Shown here one piece after another: positions 1 through 11,057 of a stretch of 64,000 nucleotides of DNA. Every line of letters begins with the position of its first letter. Positions within the stretch are counted from its first letter, which is position 1. The stretch covers positions 674,178 to 738,177 of the forward strand of contig JALPQD010000623.1 of NCBI GenBank assembly GCA_023101885.1. Reading direction: 5' to 3'. Both the position numbers and the translations under genes were made by a program. This stretch comes from Typhlomys cinereus. Taxonomy: Eukaryota; Chordata; Mammalia; Rodentia; Platacanthomyidae. The notes under the pieces were generated by a model. That model was not told the origin of the DNA. It was given only the letters and a program-made list of their open reading frames with translations, and searched no databases.

Positions 1-3000
1 CAAAATCTCAGCCTCATCTCTCACATCAGTCTAACTTTGGAGATCACAGAGTAACCACTGACCTCATAGCTGTACTGTGAAGTCACAGCCTCACTGTGAC
101 ATCAGTCTCACTGTGACATCATAGCCTCATGTTGACATCACAGCCATATTGTGACATCACAACCTCACCATTGTTTCCTTACCTAGACTTTCTAGAATAC
201 CACAGCTTAGCACAGGCTCACAGTGATGGGACATTTCATCAATGACATTGTAGTCTTTTACATCATAAACAGTTACAGCACAGTCTCACATGTTACTTCA
301 CTGTCTCATTGTGATATCAAACTTCCCACAGATATCAAAGCCTCGCAGTGACCTCACAACCTCACTCTGATCTCACAGTCTAACCTGTTACATCATAGCC
401 ACATGGTGAAATAAGCCTAGCTATTCACATCACATCTTCCAGAGTGACCTTATAAACTCACTGTGACATCACAGCTTCCAGAGTGCTATCACCTCACAGT
501 GACATGACAGCCCACAGTGACATGTGACCTTCACAGTGACATGACAGCCTCGTGTGACATCACAGTCTCACCAGTGACAGCACAGCCTCACCTGTAACAT
601 CAGCGTCGCTTCGGATATTAGTCAGAACACTGACATCATGGCATCGACTCTGACGTTATAGCCTCACTGTTTCATCACAGCTTTAATGTGATATCACAGG
701 TTCACCTCAGAAATCATAGCCTCAACGAGACATCTCACCCTCATCACTGACATTCTACCTAGCCTCACTATGACACTCCAGTCTCACGTGTGACATCACA
801 GCCTCACAAGGGACAGCATAGCCTCATCTGTGACATCAGCATTGCCACTGACATTAGTTGGAACACTGACATAACTGCCACACCAGTGACAGCACAGCCT
901 GTGTCATAAAAGCCTCATCAGGATCACTGTCACATAATAGGTTCACCACTGACATTATAGCCTAACCAGTGATATCATAGTCTCACTATGACATCTTTCT
1001 CACCACTAATATTCCTGCCTTATTGTGACATCACACCTTCACCAGTGACATGAGAGACTCATTGTGATATCAGCCTCACCACTACCATTACAAATTCATT
1101 GTGAAATCACATTCTCACCCCTGGCATCAAAGCCTAACTGTGACATAATAGACTATCCTCTGAAATAATACCATCAGTGACATCATGGACATTCTGCCTA
1201 GTTTTGCTATGACATCACAGCCTCATTACTGACATTCAGGTTCACAGTCACCTGACAGCTTCAATAGTGACACACAGCCTTACTGTGGCATCACAGCAAC
1301 ATGAGTAACATGTCAGCCTCACTGTGACATCTCAGCCTCATCACTGACATCAGCCTCAGTTCTGACATCACAGCCTAACCACTGAAACTTCAGCTGAACT
1401 CTGACGTCATAGTTTATCACCACTGATATCACAGCCTCACTGTGATATCACAATTTCACAGCAACATCACCATCTCACAGTGACATCACACCCTCTCCTC
1501 TGATATCACAGCCTCAGTATGACTGCACAGACTCATCACTGACATCCTAACCTTACTGTGAAATCCAAACATCACCACTGATGTCACAGTCTCACTGATA
1601 TCTCAAAGAATCAGCCCAGATATCAGAGCCATACTGGAACATCACAGACTCACAGTGATCTCACAATCTGCCCACTGACACAACAAGCTCACCTATTACA
1701 TCATGGCCTCATTGTGAATTATTCTTGCCACTGATATGACAGCCTCACTGTGACATTACAGGCTCACCTCTGTGCATAACTGTGGCATTGCAGCATCGAC
1801 TCATTATAGCCTCACTGTTTCATCACATCCTCACTATGACATCACAGGTACACCTCTGAAATCATAGTCACAATGCGACATTAAACCCTCATCACTGACA
1901 TCCTACCTAGCCTCACTATGACCCTACAGCTGCACCACTGACCTCACAGGCTCATTGAAACATGGAAGCCTCCCTGTGACACCATTGTATCACTATTGAC
2001 ATCACAACCTCATTATGACATCACAACTTCCCCAGTGACATCACAATCTAATAGGGACATAACACCCTCATTGTGACATCTCAGCCATATGGTGCCATCA
2101 AAGCATCATTATGACATAAGTGCAGTCACTACTGTGACATCAAAACCTCACTGTGGAATCACAATTACATTGTGCCAGCACAACATCTCTGTGACATCAC
2201 AGCCTGATCACTCATATGTCTAGCTCACCCATATTTTATAGCCTCACCAGTGACACCACAGCTTCATTGTGACATCACAACCTCACTGTGGCATCACAGC
2301 CTCACCAGTTACATCACATCATCATTGAGACATTTCATCTTCATTTCTCAAATCAGTCACACTTCTGAAAACACAGCCTAACCACTAACCTAACAGCTGA
2401 ACTGTGACATCATTGCCTCCCTTTGACATCATAGCCTCACTTGACATCACATCCTCTTGTTAACATCACAGTCTGACTGTGACTTCACAGCCTTAAAACT
2501 GGTATCCTACCTAGCCTTACTAGGATACAACAGCCTCACCTCAGCACAGTCTCAAAGTGACATTACAGCCTCAGGAGTGACATTATAGCCTTTGACATCA
2601 TAAACAGTGACACGATAGCCTCATTGTGACATCACGGCCTGACCGATGACATCACAGTCTCACCTATGACATCAGCATTACCACTGACATTATTCAAAAC
2701 CCTGACATCACTGTTACACCAGTGACAACACAGCCCTTGAAGTAACAGCATCACCAGTGTCACTATCATGTAATAGGTCTATCACTGACAACATAGCCTC
2801 ACCAGTGATATCATAGACTCACTATGACATCTTTCTCATCACTGACATTCCAGCCTTATTGTGATATCACACCTTCAGCAGTAACATCACAGCCTCACTA
2901 TACACCAGTGACATCACAGCCTCACTATGCCATCCAAACCTCTCCAGTGACATCACAACATCACTGGGTCATCAAAGCCTCACTGGGACATCACAAACTC

Positions 3001-4979
3001 ACTGTGACATCAGCCTTGCCACTGACATAATAGCCTCAGGGTGACATTACATACAAACCTCTCACAGAGCCCTAATGTGACATCTCAGCCTCAATGTGAC
3101 ATCTCAGCATCACCACTAACTACATAGCCTCCCTGTGACATCAGACTTGCCACTGACATTACAGAAAATGTGACCTCATGTCCTCTATCATGACATCACC
3201 GATTTCCTGTGTCATCATTGGCTCATGGTGAAACTACAGTAACACATTGACATCAAAAACGCATGGGGTCATTACAGCCTAACCACTGACCTCACAGCTT
3301 TATTTTGACATCGCAGCCTCACTGTGACATAACAGCCTCATGATGATATCACAGCCACACTGACTTCACAGCCTCACCACTGGTATTCTACCTAGCCTTA
3401 CTATGACACCACAGCCTCACCACAGATAGCACAATGGCGTTACAGCCTCAGCAGTTATATCACAGCCTTTGATAGAAACAATGCCACCATACCCTCACAT
3501 GTTACATCACATTCTCACTGTGACATCAATCTTCCCTCAGATATCACAGCCTCACAGTGACCTCACAGCCTCACTGTGACTTCACAGTTTAAACTGTTCC
3601 ATCATAGACTCACCTGTTCTATCATAGCCTCATGTGAAATCACCTTTGCCACTAACATCACATCTTCCATAACGACCCCACAGCCTCACTGTGACATCAC
3701 AACCTCTCTGTGATATAACAGAATCCTAGTGATATCACAGCTTCACAGTGACTTCACAACCTCACTTCTGACATCACAGCCTCACTGTGATATAACAGGC
3801 TAACCTCTGAAATCATAGCATCAGTGATACCTCGCTATGACACCACAGCCTCATCACTGACATCTCAAGCTCACAGTTACATTACAGCCTCAACAGTGAC
3901 ATCTCAGCCTCTTTTCTGAAATCACAGCCTTCTTGTGACTGTACAGAATCACCACTGACATTCTAAACTCACTGTGAAATCCAAGCATCATACCTGTAGT
4001 CACAGTCTTACTGATATCTCATAGAATGAGCCATGATATCAGAGCTTCACTGTGACATCACAACCTCACAGTCACTTCAAAACCTGCCCACTGACACCAC
4101 AAGCTTACCTGTTACATCATAGCCTCATTTTGACATCAGTCTTGCCACTGACATCAGCATCACTGTGAAATCATAACTTCCAGAGTAGTATCATCTCACG
4201 GTGATATGAAAGCCCATATTGACATAAAACCTTCACAGTGACATGACGCCTCAGTGTCCTATCACGGCATCATTGACAGCACATCCTCACCTGAGACATT
4301 ATCTTCGCCACTGACAGTAAGAACACTGACATCACTGCCACACCAGTGAAAACAGCCTTTGATACAACATCCTCACCAGTGTCACTGTTATGTAATATGT
4401 TCCCCACTGACATCATAGCTTCACCAGTGACATCATAGACTTACTGTGACATATTTCTCACCATTGTCATTCCATCCATATTGTGACATTACACCTTCAC
4501 CAGTGGCAACACAGCGTCATTGTGACATCAGTCCCACCACTAACATCACAGCCTCACTATGCCATCCAAACAGCTCCAGTGACATCACAACATCACTGTG
4601 TCATCTGAGCCTCACTCGGACATCACAGCGACACTGTGTTCTCACAGCCTCACTGTGACATCACAAATTCACTGTGACATCAGCCTTGCAACTTACATAA
4701 TAGGCACATGGTGACATCACATACACACTTGGAACATAGTCTCCCTATGACATCACAGCTTCAATGTGATTTCACAGAATCACCATTGATATCATAGTCT
4801 CAATGTGATGTCAGCCTTGCCATGACATCACAGTCTCATTGGGACCTCACAGCCTCCACCATGACATCAGCATCTTCCTATGACATCGTGGCTCACATGT
4901 CACCACAGCCATGCAGTGACATAAAATCCTCATGGTGGCATCACAGCCTCACCAGTGACATGCCAGCCTCACTGTGTAT
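1..4979 (+). repeat. 19-bp complex satellite, + orientation, block 1
   Basis: Diverged tandem units near CAGCCTCACTGTGACATCA fill the block, most 17-21 bp long. Recurrent variant units, such as those containing GACATTAGTCAGAACACTGAC (about 615 and 850) or CATCCTACCTAGCCTCAC, recur at hundreds to thousands of bases and mark a higher-order pattern. The array continues past the left edge of the window. Open frames here (for example 2824-3030 and 4446-4658) read as TSQPHCDIT-like repeats because three 19-bp units make 57 bases, so they are not genes. No promoter or host gene is visible. Confidence 0.95.
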
Positions 4980-4984
4980 CATAC
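4980..4984. repeat. Target-site duplication, left copy (ERV-L provirus)
   Basis: CATAC directly precedes the left LTR and is repeated at 11554-11558 directly after the right LTR. Five bases is the usual ERV-L duplication length. Confidence 0.88.
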
Positions 4985-5480
4985 TGTATTAGTTAGGTTT
5001 CTCTAGAGTCACAGAATTCACAGAACGAATATATATATATATATTTCATATATATATATATGAAATTTATTGAGTTGGCTTACAGATATGGCCGAGGTAG
5101 TCCAGCGAAGGCTGTCGGTAGCCGAGGTAGTTCTAATGATGGCTGCCAACAGCTAGTTTCTCAGTTCGGTAGTCAAGTAGGTGTTGGCTGAAGGCTGGAG
5201 AACTCCTAGAGTCTTAGTCTAGTGGAAGGTCGAAGGAACCAGCAGCCGGAAGGAAGAACGATTCCTAGCACAGCTGCAAAAAGGGATTCGTTCTCTTTGG
5301 CGGCTCCTTTTTATATGATGTAGTATTGGGAGAATCCTTTGAGAGCTTTGGAGTTCTGATAGGATCTAGGGCATGTACTATCCTTTCAAGTAGTCTCAGT
5401 TGATCCTTTCCAGAGGTGGTCTCAGCCCAGCTTAGTTAATACTCTGTGTGTCAAGTTGACACCCAGGCTTAACTATCACA
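4985..5480 (-). repeat. ERV-L 3' LTR
   Basis: 496 bp, sense on the minus strand, ending TG...CA. In sense order it has a TATA-like TATAAAAAGG (5306-5315) and an AATAAA signal (5066-5071) near the 3' end. Next to the signal is an AT-rich tract with a perfect 24-bp palindrome (5043-5066) that the 5' LTR lacks. It differs from the 5' LTR at about 19 sites outside the AT tract, counted by eye. Confidence 0.93.
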
Positions 5481-5492
5481 ATTCCACCCCTT
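5481..5492 (-). other. Polypurine tract of the ERV-L provirus
   Basis: Minus-strand sense AAGGGGTGGAAT abuts the 3' LTR, which is where a retrovirus primes plus-strand DNA synthesis. One T interrupts the purines. Confidence 0.8.
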
Positions 5493-5975
5493 GTCAACTT
5501 GACACCAAATCAAATTTCCTTAGGCCATTAAAAATTCTCCAAATAAAAACAGTAAGATTCTGAGTTCTGCCTAACATAACAGCTCTCCACGTACAACCGC
5601 ACATGCATTATTTTTTTCCAAGATCAATGACAATGCCCCTTAAGAAATGCTTTGTCTTAGTGTCCCATAACACAATATCATAATGTGGATTATAGCATTT
5701 CATATCATAACTACAGGTTAACATTATATTACATTACCTAAATATCTTCTTAGAGTATGTGCACATGCACAAGTCTATTCTTGACAGTCTAGACTAGAAG
5801 CACTCATGGCAATTATAATCCTCGTTTCTGTAACTGATTACATGGCCTTAGGTGGTATTTATAACTACCTTCTTCTACTACCCATTCTGTATTTTCTCCA
5901 CCTTCAGCAAGTACTTCTGCAGGTCTTTACCTGGAGGGGTTATCCATACCTTCATTCCTGAAGGATCTGGACCAT
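5493..5975 (-). other. ERV-L region between pol and the 3' LTR, no env
   Basis: About 480 bp follow the dUTPase stop and precede the polypurine tract. No frame of useful length and no envelope-like signal peptide, furin site or transmembrane segment is visible. Lack of env agrees with the known env-less state of ERV-L families. Confidence 0.7.
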
Positions 5976-6905
5976 TTACTGTCTTTCCTGTGTTGGGTTG
6001 CTGTAATTCCCATTGACCTTAATCACAGGACATGGTAATACCAAGAGATGCCCTAGTGGATCTCCTATACTCCAGACATATTCTTCCTTACCACCATTGT
6101 GGAGAACCAGTCCAATTTCTCCTTGGTGGTCTGGGTCAATCACCCCTCCTAATACTGTTATTCCTTTCTTAGCCTGTTGGCTCAAGGGCATCAGAAGTCC
6201 AAAATAACAAGGAGGAAGCCTTAGCTTCCAGTTCAAAGGAATAGTTGCTGTGTCTCCTGATAGAAGCATTCCCTGCTTTGGACTCAAAACTTCTAAGCCA
6301 GTAGAATACATGCTTGCGGGAACAGAAAGCAAGAATTTTCCTAATAGGTCACTAGGAGTGATAGTAAGAGGAGCTATTCCTGTTTCCGCCCCTTGATTCC
6401 TGGACCCGTGAATCCTGGCTATAGGAGACACAGTACCATATATTGGACGCTGGTTTAAGGCATATACTGCCTTCGAGAGAATTCTGCCCCATCCCTCCAG
6501 ACTATTACCACCTAATTGACGCTGTAATTGTGCCTTTAAAAGGCCATTCCACCGTTCTATCAAGCCAGCTGCTTCAGGATGGTGGGGAACATGGTAAGAC
6601 CAATGAATCCCATGGTCATGAGCCCACTGTCTTACTTCTTTAGCTGTGAAATGACTTCCCTGGTCAGAAACAATGCTCTGTGGAATTCCATGACGGTGGA
6701 TAAGGCATTCTGTAAGTCCCTGGATGGTAGTCTTGGCAGAAGCATGACATCCAGGAAAGGCAAATCCATAAGCAGAATAAGTATCTATCCCAGTAAGAAT
6801 AAAGCGCTGCCCTTTCCATCTTGGAAGTGATCCAATATAATCAACCTGCCACCATGTTGCTGGTTGGTCACCCCAAGGAATGGCTCCATATCGAGGACTC
6901 AGCAT
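5976..6905 (-). pseudogene. pol: ERV-L pol: integrase core and C-terminal dUTPase
   Basis: An open 309-codon segment of pol. Integrase joins viral DNA to host DNA. Its D,D35E triad is visible as Asp22 (QVDYIG), Asp81 (VSDQG) and Glu117 (AGLIERWNG), with exactly 35 residues between the last two. The zinc-binding half lies upstream: His pair at about 7016-7034 and CEIC near 6930, split by the TGA at 6990-6992. From about residue 190 the chain becomes a dUTPase-like domain, which in active enzymes removes dUTP. It has a motif I-like YSTGLEVLSP, a motif III GGVIDPDHQGEIG (253-265) and a motif IV-like GDPLGHLL. The fold motifs are recognisable but activity is unproven. The frame matches upstream RNase H, so this is the 3' end of one pol frame. 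Confidence 0.92.
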
Positions 6906-6989
6906 TGGTCTCTGCTGCTGGCAGATTTCACACTCAGCAGCAGTTGTAGCCAGGCCAGCCTTGGTGAGTGGAAGTCCATGTTGTTGAGC

Positions 6990-7609
6990 TCATGCATAAC
7001 CTCCATCTCTGCCACCATGTCCACTTTGCTCATGGGCCCATTGGGCAATGACAGGAATGGCTGGGGAAAGAGGCTGACTATCCACAGAACGGGTCATCTT
7101 ATCCACCTGATTATTGAATGTTTCTTCTGCCGATGTCCTCTTTTGATGAGCATTTACATGAGACACAAATATCTTTGTGTCCTTTGCCCATTGGGAGAGA
7201 TCTATCCACATGCTTCTTCCCCAGATGTCTTTCTCACCAATTTTCCAATTATGTTCCTTCCAAGTCCCTGACCATCCTGCCAAACCATTGGCTACAGCCC
7301 ATGAATCAGTATACAGTCGCACATCTGGCCATTTTTCTTTCCAGGCAAAGTGTACAACCAGGTGCACTGCCCGAAGTTCTGCCCACTGAGAAGATTTCCC
7401 TTCTCCACTGTCCTTTAGGGTTGTTGCAGAAAGGGGTTGCAGCGCTGCAGCTGTCCACTTCTGGGTGGCACCGGAATAGCAGCAGAACCATCTGTGAACC
7501 AGGCCCTAGTCTTCTCTTCTTCAGTTAGCTGATCATAGGGCACACCCCAGGAGGCCATAGGTGCATGCTTGGGAACAGGCATTGCAACAGGTTGGGGAAC
7601 CATAGGCAT
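6990..7609 (-). pseudogene. pol: ERV-L pol: RNase H domain and start of integrase, frameshifted
   Basis: RNase H degrades the RNA of the RNA-DNA hybrid during reverse transcription. The N-terminal part (frame of 7415-7609) carries the catalytic FTDGS motif near 7493. The C-terminal part (6990-7367, 125 codons) is in another frame and carries YTDSWAV (Asp21), the catalytic-His region HVNAHQ and the last Asp in NNQVDKM (Asp89). A frameshift between about 7370 and 7470 therefore splits the domain. The end of the second frame holds the first two ligands of the integrase zinc site (His112 and His117 in HEQSGH). It stops at a TGA (6990-6992), after which the same frame continues into integrase. Confidence 0.87.
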
Positions 7610-7666
7610 TTGGGAAACTTCTTCATGTAGCTTACTTGTGCCTTCAGGACCTGCTCGGGCCCTGTC

Positions 7667-8818
7667 TCATATGTACCATATCCATTTGATAATAGATTGC
7701 TGCTGTGCCCGTCCAACTTTATGGCTTGCTGGGTCAGATAACTCCCAACTCATGATGGGTAACTCAGGTCGCATGGTAACTTGGTGACCCATTGTCAGAC
7801 GTTCAGTTTCCACTAAGGCCCAATAACAAGCCAAGAGTTGTTTCTCAAAAGGAGAGTAATTGTCTGCCAATGATGGCAGGGCCTTGGTCCAAAATCCCAA
7901 GGGTCTCCTCTGTGATTCACCTATGGGAGCCTGCCAGAGACTCCAAACAGCATCTCTATCTGCAACAGACACTTCCAATACCATTGGGTCTGCTGGATCA
8001 TATGGTCCAAGTGGCAAGGCAGCCTGTACAGCAGCTTGAACTTGCTGAAGAGGCTTCTCTTGTTCTGGGCCCCACTCAAAGCTGGCAGCTTTCCGAGTTA
8101 CTTGGTATATGGGCCTAAGTAACACACTCAAGTGAGGAATGTGCTGCCTCCAAAATCCAAACAGGCCCACCAAATGTTGTGCTTCTTTCTTAGTGGAGGG
8201 AGGGGCCAGGTGCAACAATTTATCCTTTACCTTAGAGGGGATCTCTCTACATGCCCCACAACATTGAACTCCTAAAAATTTTACTGAAGTGGAAGGTCCT
8301 TGGATTTTGGTTGGGTTTATTTCCCATCCTCTCTTGTGCATATGCCTTACCAACAAATCCAAAATGCTTGCTACTTCCTGTTCACTTGATCCAATCAGCA
8401 TAATATCATCTATATAATGGACTAGTGTGATACCTTGTGGAAGAGACAAGCGATCAAGATCTCTGTGAACCAAGTTATGGCATAGGGCTGGAGAATTAAT
8501 ATACCCTTGAGGTAACACTATAAATGTATACTGCTGGCCTTGCCAACTGAAGGCAAATTGCTTCTGATGATCTTTATGAATAGGTATGGAGAAAAAAGTA
8601 TTTGCAAGATCAATGGCTGCATACCAAGTACCAGGAGATGTGTTGATTTGCTCAAGCAACGAAGCCACATCTGTTACAGCAGCTGCAATTGGAGTCACAA
8701 CTTGGTTAAATTTGCGATAATCAACTGTCATTCTCCATGATCCATCTGTTTTCTGCACAGGCCAAATGGGAAAGTTAAAAGGAGAGGTAGTCGGAACCAC
8801 CACCCCTGCATCCTTCAA
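7667..8818 (-). pseudogene. pol: ERV-L pol: reverse transcriptase
   Basis: An open 383-codon segment holding fingers, palm, thumb and connection regions. The polymerase site is intact at motif level: Asp70 in [15 protein letters not shown] at 102-106, and YIDD at 135-138 giving the Asp pair. The conserved [11 protein letters not shown] lies near residues 28-38. The thumb/connection part (about 200-380) includes FLGV and [12 protein letters not shown] motifs. The true start is upstream, because the frame continues from protease except for the TAG at 8873-8875. The ATG at 8818 is just the first Met after that stop. The frame ends at TGA 7667-7669 and the same frame resumes toward RNase H. This is the best preserved ERV-L pol segment here together with integrase. 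Confidence 0.94.
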
Positions 8819-8872
8819 GTACTTTATGGTGGCACTAATTTCTGTAATTCCTCCAGGGATATGATACTGTTT

Positions 8873-9349
8873 CTAATTCACTATTTTCCTTGGTAGAAGC
8901 AATTCTAAAGGCTTCCATTTGGCCTTCCCAACCATAATGGCTCTTACTCCACATTTCAAGGAACCAATGTGAGGATTCTGCCAACTTCTAAGTATATCTA
9001 TTCCAATTATACATTCTGGTACTGGGGAAATAACCACCGGATGAGTTCGGGGACCTACTGGACCTACCGTGAGTGGAACATTAGCCAAAACTCCATCAAT
9101 CACCTGACCTCCATATGCCCCTACTTTAACTGGAGGCCACTATGCTTTTTAGGGTCTCCTGGAATCAATGTCAACTCAGACCCAGTATCTAGTAGACCCC
9201 CGAAATGTCTGATTATTTCCTTTCCCCCAATGCACAGTTACTCTAGTGAAAGGTCGTAGGTCCCTTTGTGGAAGGGCAGAAGAAAGACTAATATTAAAGC
9301 TTTTCGCTATGGCATCAAGGTCCTTCCTTAAAGGGGCCCAGCCTCCCCT
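8873..9349 (-). pseudogene. pro: ERV-L protease, with two compensating frameshifts
   Basis: An aspartic protease of the retroviral type, which cleaves Gag and Pol as a dimer. The active site LLDTGSELT is visible with Asp at 9187-9189. The flap and C-terminal region follow, with IIGIDILRSW near 9003-9030 matching the usual conserved tail. The DTGS stretch is in one frame while both flanks are in another, so a shift near 9196-9202 and a second near 9135 bracket it. The outer frame equals that of downstream RT and of the upstream gag end. Gag ends in a TGA at 9350-9352 and the frame is then open into protease. The domain ends at TAG 8873-8875, just before RT. Confidence 0.83.
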
Positions 9350-10536
9350 TCATTCAAGGGGTTCTGGATCTGTAAACTGGCTCAAGTCTGGAAATTGGTT
9401 TACAGGCCGTGATTCTCTGCTACTACGAGTAAAGGCAGCTTTTCCTTCATTTCTATTAGAATTTTTCTCCTTGTACAGGTCAAATAAGAACTTTGTAGAC
9501 TTCTTATATATTTTACTTTTGGGGACACCATGGTTAATTAGCCAATGCCAAAGGTCTAAGCATGTGATACCCTCATAAGTACTGTTCTGTCTAGGCTGCA
9601 CATTATGGTTAGTATGCTTACTTTGCCATTGGCGATTCAATGCTGCCACTTGGCCCCTACTACTCCTTGATCCACCTAGGCCCATTGAATTTAAGTCTTC
9701 CAACTGGGCGGCAGCATCTCCCATTGTTAGGTCTGGAACAAGGAGAAGAGCAATGATAGGAGCCTTCATATTTGGTGCTGCCCCTCTCACCAATTTATTA
9801 AGTACATTTCTGGTAAAAGGCATGTCATCTGGATTCTCCCATTGAGAACTGGATTTTAAAGAACATATCCAGTCAAGCATACCGATTTCCCTGAGCCTCT
9901 TAATCCCATCATCAACATTAAGCCAAGGAATATCTGGAATCTCCAGTTCCTTTTCAGATGGCCAAACTTTAATAAATACTTCAGTTACCCACTCGAATAA
10001 ACTCTTGGCACCATTTTTAACTCTATGAGTAGCAGTGTTAAACCTAGAATCTCTACTCAATGGCCCATTTCTGTGAACTCACTTTTATCCAGTTTTATGC
10101 TCCTTCCACCAGTATCCCACAGCCTTACAATCCATTCCCAGGGGTATTCCTCAGATTGCTGCTTAAACGTGTTAGAAAAGTCATGGAGTTCATTAGGGGT
10201 ATAGCGCACCTCTTCATGGACCACACTTTCTATTTCACCTTTAGAAGTCTGTTTATCCTTGAGCCTAGTTATAGGCCTGGAAGCAATCACAGGTGTGCGT
10301 GATGTAACTTCAGTATTTACTCGTGGCAAAGGTGAAAACGGCACTTTTGTAGAGGGTGGGTGTGGGGATTCATCCTCTGCTAAGTGTGGGGAGACCATTT
10401 CCTCAGGTGGAATAAATGCACCAGAAGTTGAGGGTTCAACGTCCTCGTCCTCATCATCGGTTTGGTCTTCCCATACATTAGCATCCCACTTTTCAGGATC
10501 CCACTCTTTACCAATCAGCGCTTTTACTTTAACCGC
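9350..10536 (-). pseudogene. gag: ERV-L gag: linker and capsid region, frameshifted
   Basis: Reading from 10536, an acidic linker (DDEDED near 10441-10460) and a Pro/Thr-rich stretch lead into a capsid-like segment with YTPNELHDF and WEWIVRLWDTGG. The frame ends at TGA 10057-10059, but the adjoining frame (9350-10060, 236 residues) carries on the protein, so a frameshift sits between 10060 and 10078. The second part is helix-rich (for example IPWLNVDDGIKRLREIG) and ends at TGA 9350-9352. No CCHC zinc knuckle (C-x2-C-x4-H-x4-C) is present. The mouse restriction factor Fv1 is known to derive from an ERV-L gag, so this is the family from which that gene came. Nothing here shows host co-option. 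Confidence 0.85.
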
Positions 10537-11013
10537 CTACACCTTTCGAGGCTGGGAATTTAATTTACGTTGTAACTCACTCACTCTAATAATCAAAGTT
10601 TGGGTTTGATTTTCAGCAATTCGAGCCCTATTGCTACTGGAGAGAAGATTCTCTTCTAGGGCACACTTAGAAACTTCTAAGTTGTTTATGCGCTTTCTGG
10701 GTTGGATATTTTCCTCGCTGAGATCTTCCTTTTCCATTTGTAGTTTAATGAGAGATGCTAGGAACAACCAGCCAGCATCATCATTTTCCTTATTCTTACT
10801 CATTTTTTGTAAAGTTCCATATATGGAATCACTGAGATTCTCAATCCTCGCAAGAGGGGCATCAAGACTGTCCAACACACCTACGTTTACCCCCAGTTCT
10901 AGAAACAGTTCACTCCAAACAGTGTCCTCCATGCCACTAGGGGAGTCTTTAGCCACTGGCACTAGGTCAACAAGCCAGCTCCAGAAATCACAAAACTTGC
11001 CAGTAAAATTCAT
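10537..11013 (-). pseudogene. gag: ERV-L gag: N-terminal coiled-coil part
   Basis: A 158-codon open segment whose ATG lies 24 nt after the primer binding site, the natural position for a gag start. The first 60 residues are rich in Trp and hydrophobics (FCDFWSWLVDLVP). Residues about 95-158 are Glu/Lys/Leu/Asn-rich with heptad-like spacing and probably form a coiled coil. No N-terminal MGxxxS myristoylation motif is present. The segment ends at TAG 10537-10539, after which the same frame stays open to 10057, so one in-frame nonsense codon separates it from the capsid region. Confidence 0.83.
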
Positions 11014-11037
11014 TCTTACAATTCTGCTTCTCTAGAA

Positions 11038-11052
11038 CCACTTCTGGTACCA
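11038..11052 (-). other. Primer binding site, tRNA-Leu type
   Basis: Sense strand TGGTACCAGAAGTGG starts five bases after the 5' LTR. It matches the complement of the 3' end of a mammalian tRNA-Leu (UAA type, TGGTACCAGGAGTGG) with one mismatch, judged from known tRNA sequence. tRNA-Leu priming gives ERV-L its L. The 24-nt leader between this site and gag shows no other feature. Confidence 0.85.
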
Positions 11053-11057
11053 ATTTC

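Noticed and set aside
2824..4658. Open frames of about 70 codons in the + satellite blocks
   Set aside because: They translate the repeat itself (TSQPHCDIT-like), have no domain, and occur wherever stop codons drift out of the 57-base super-period.
5493..5975. A short env gene downstream of pol
   Set aside because: No frame, signal peptide or transmembrane segment is visible, and ERV-L families lack env.
6013..8118. Plus-strand frames across the provirus (for example 6864-7271, 7118-7528 and 7792-8118)
   Set aside because: They are antisense shadows of pol; the minus strand carries clear RT, RNase H and integrase motifs.
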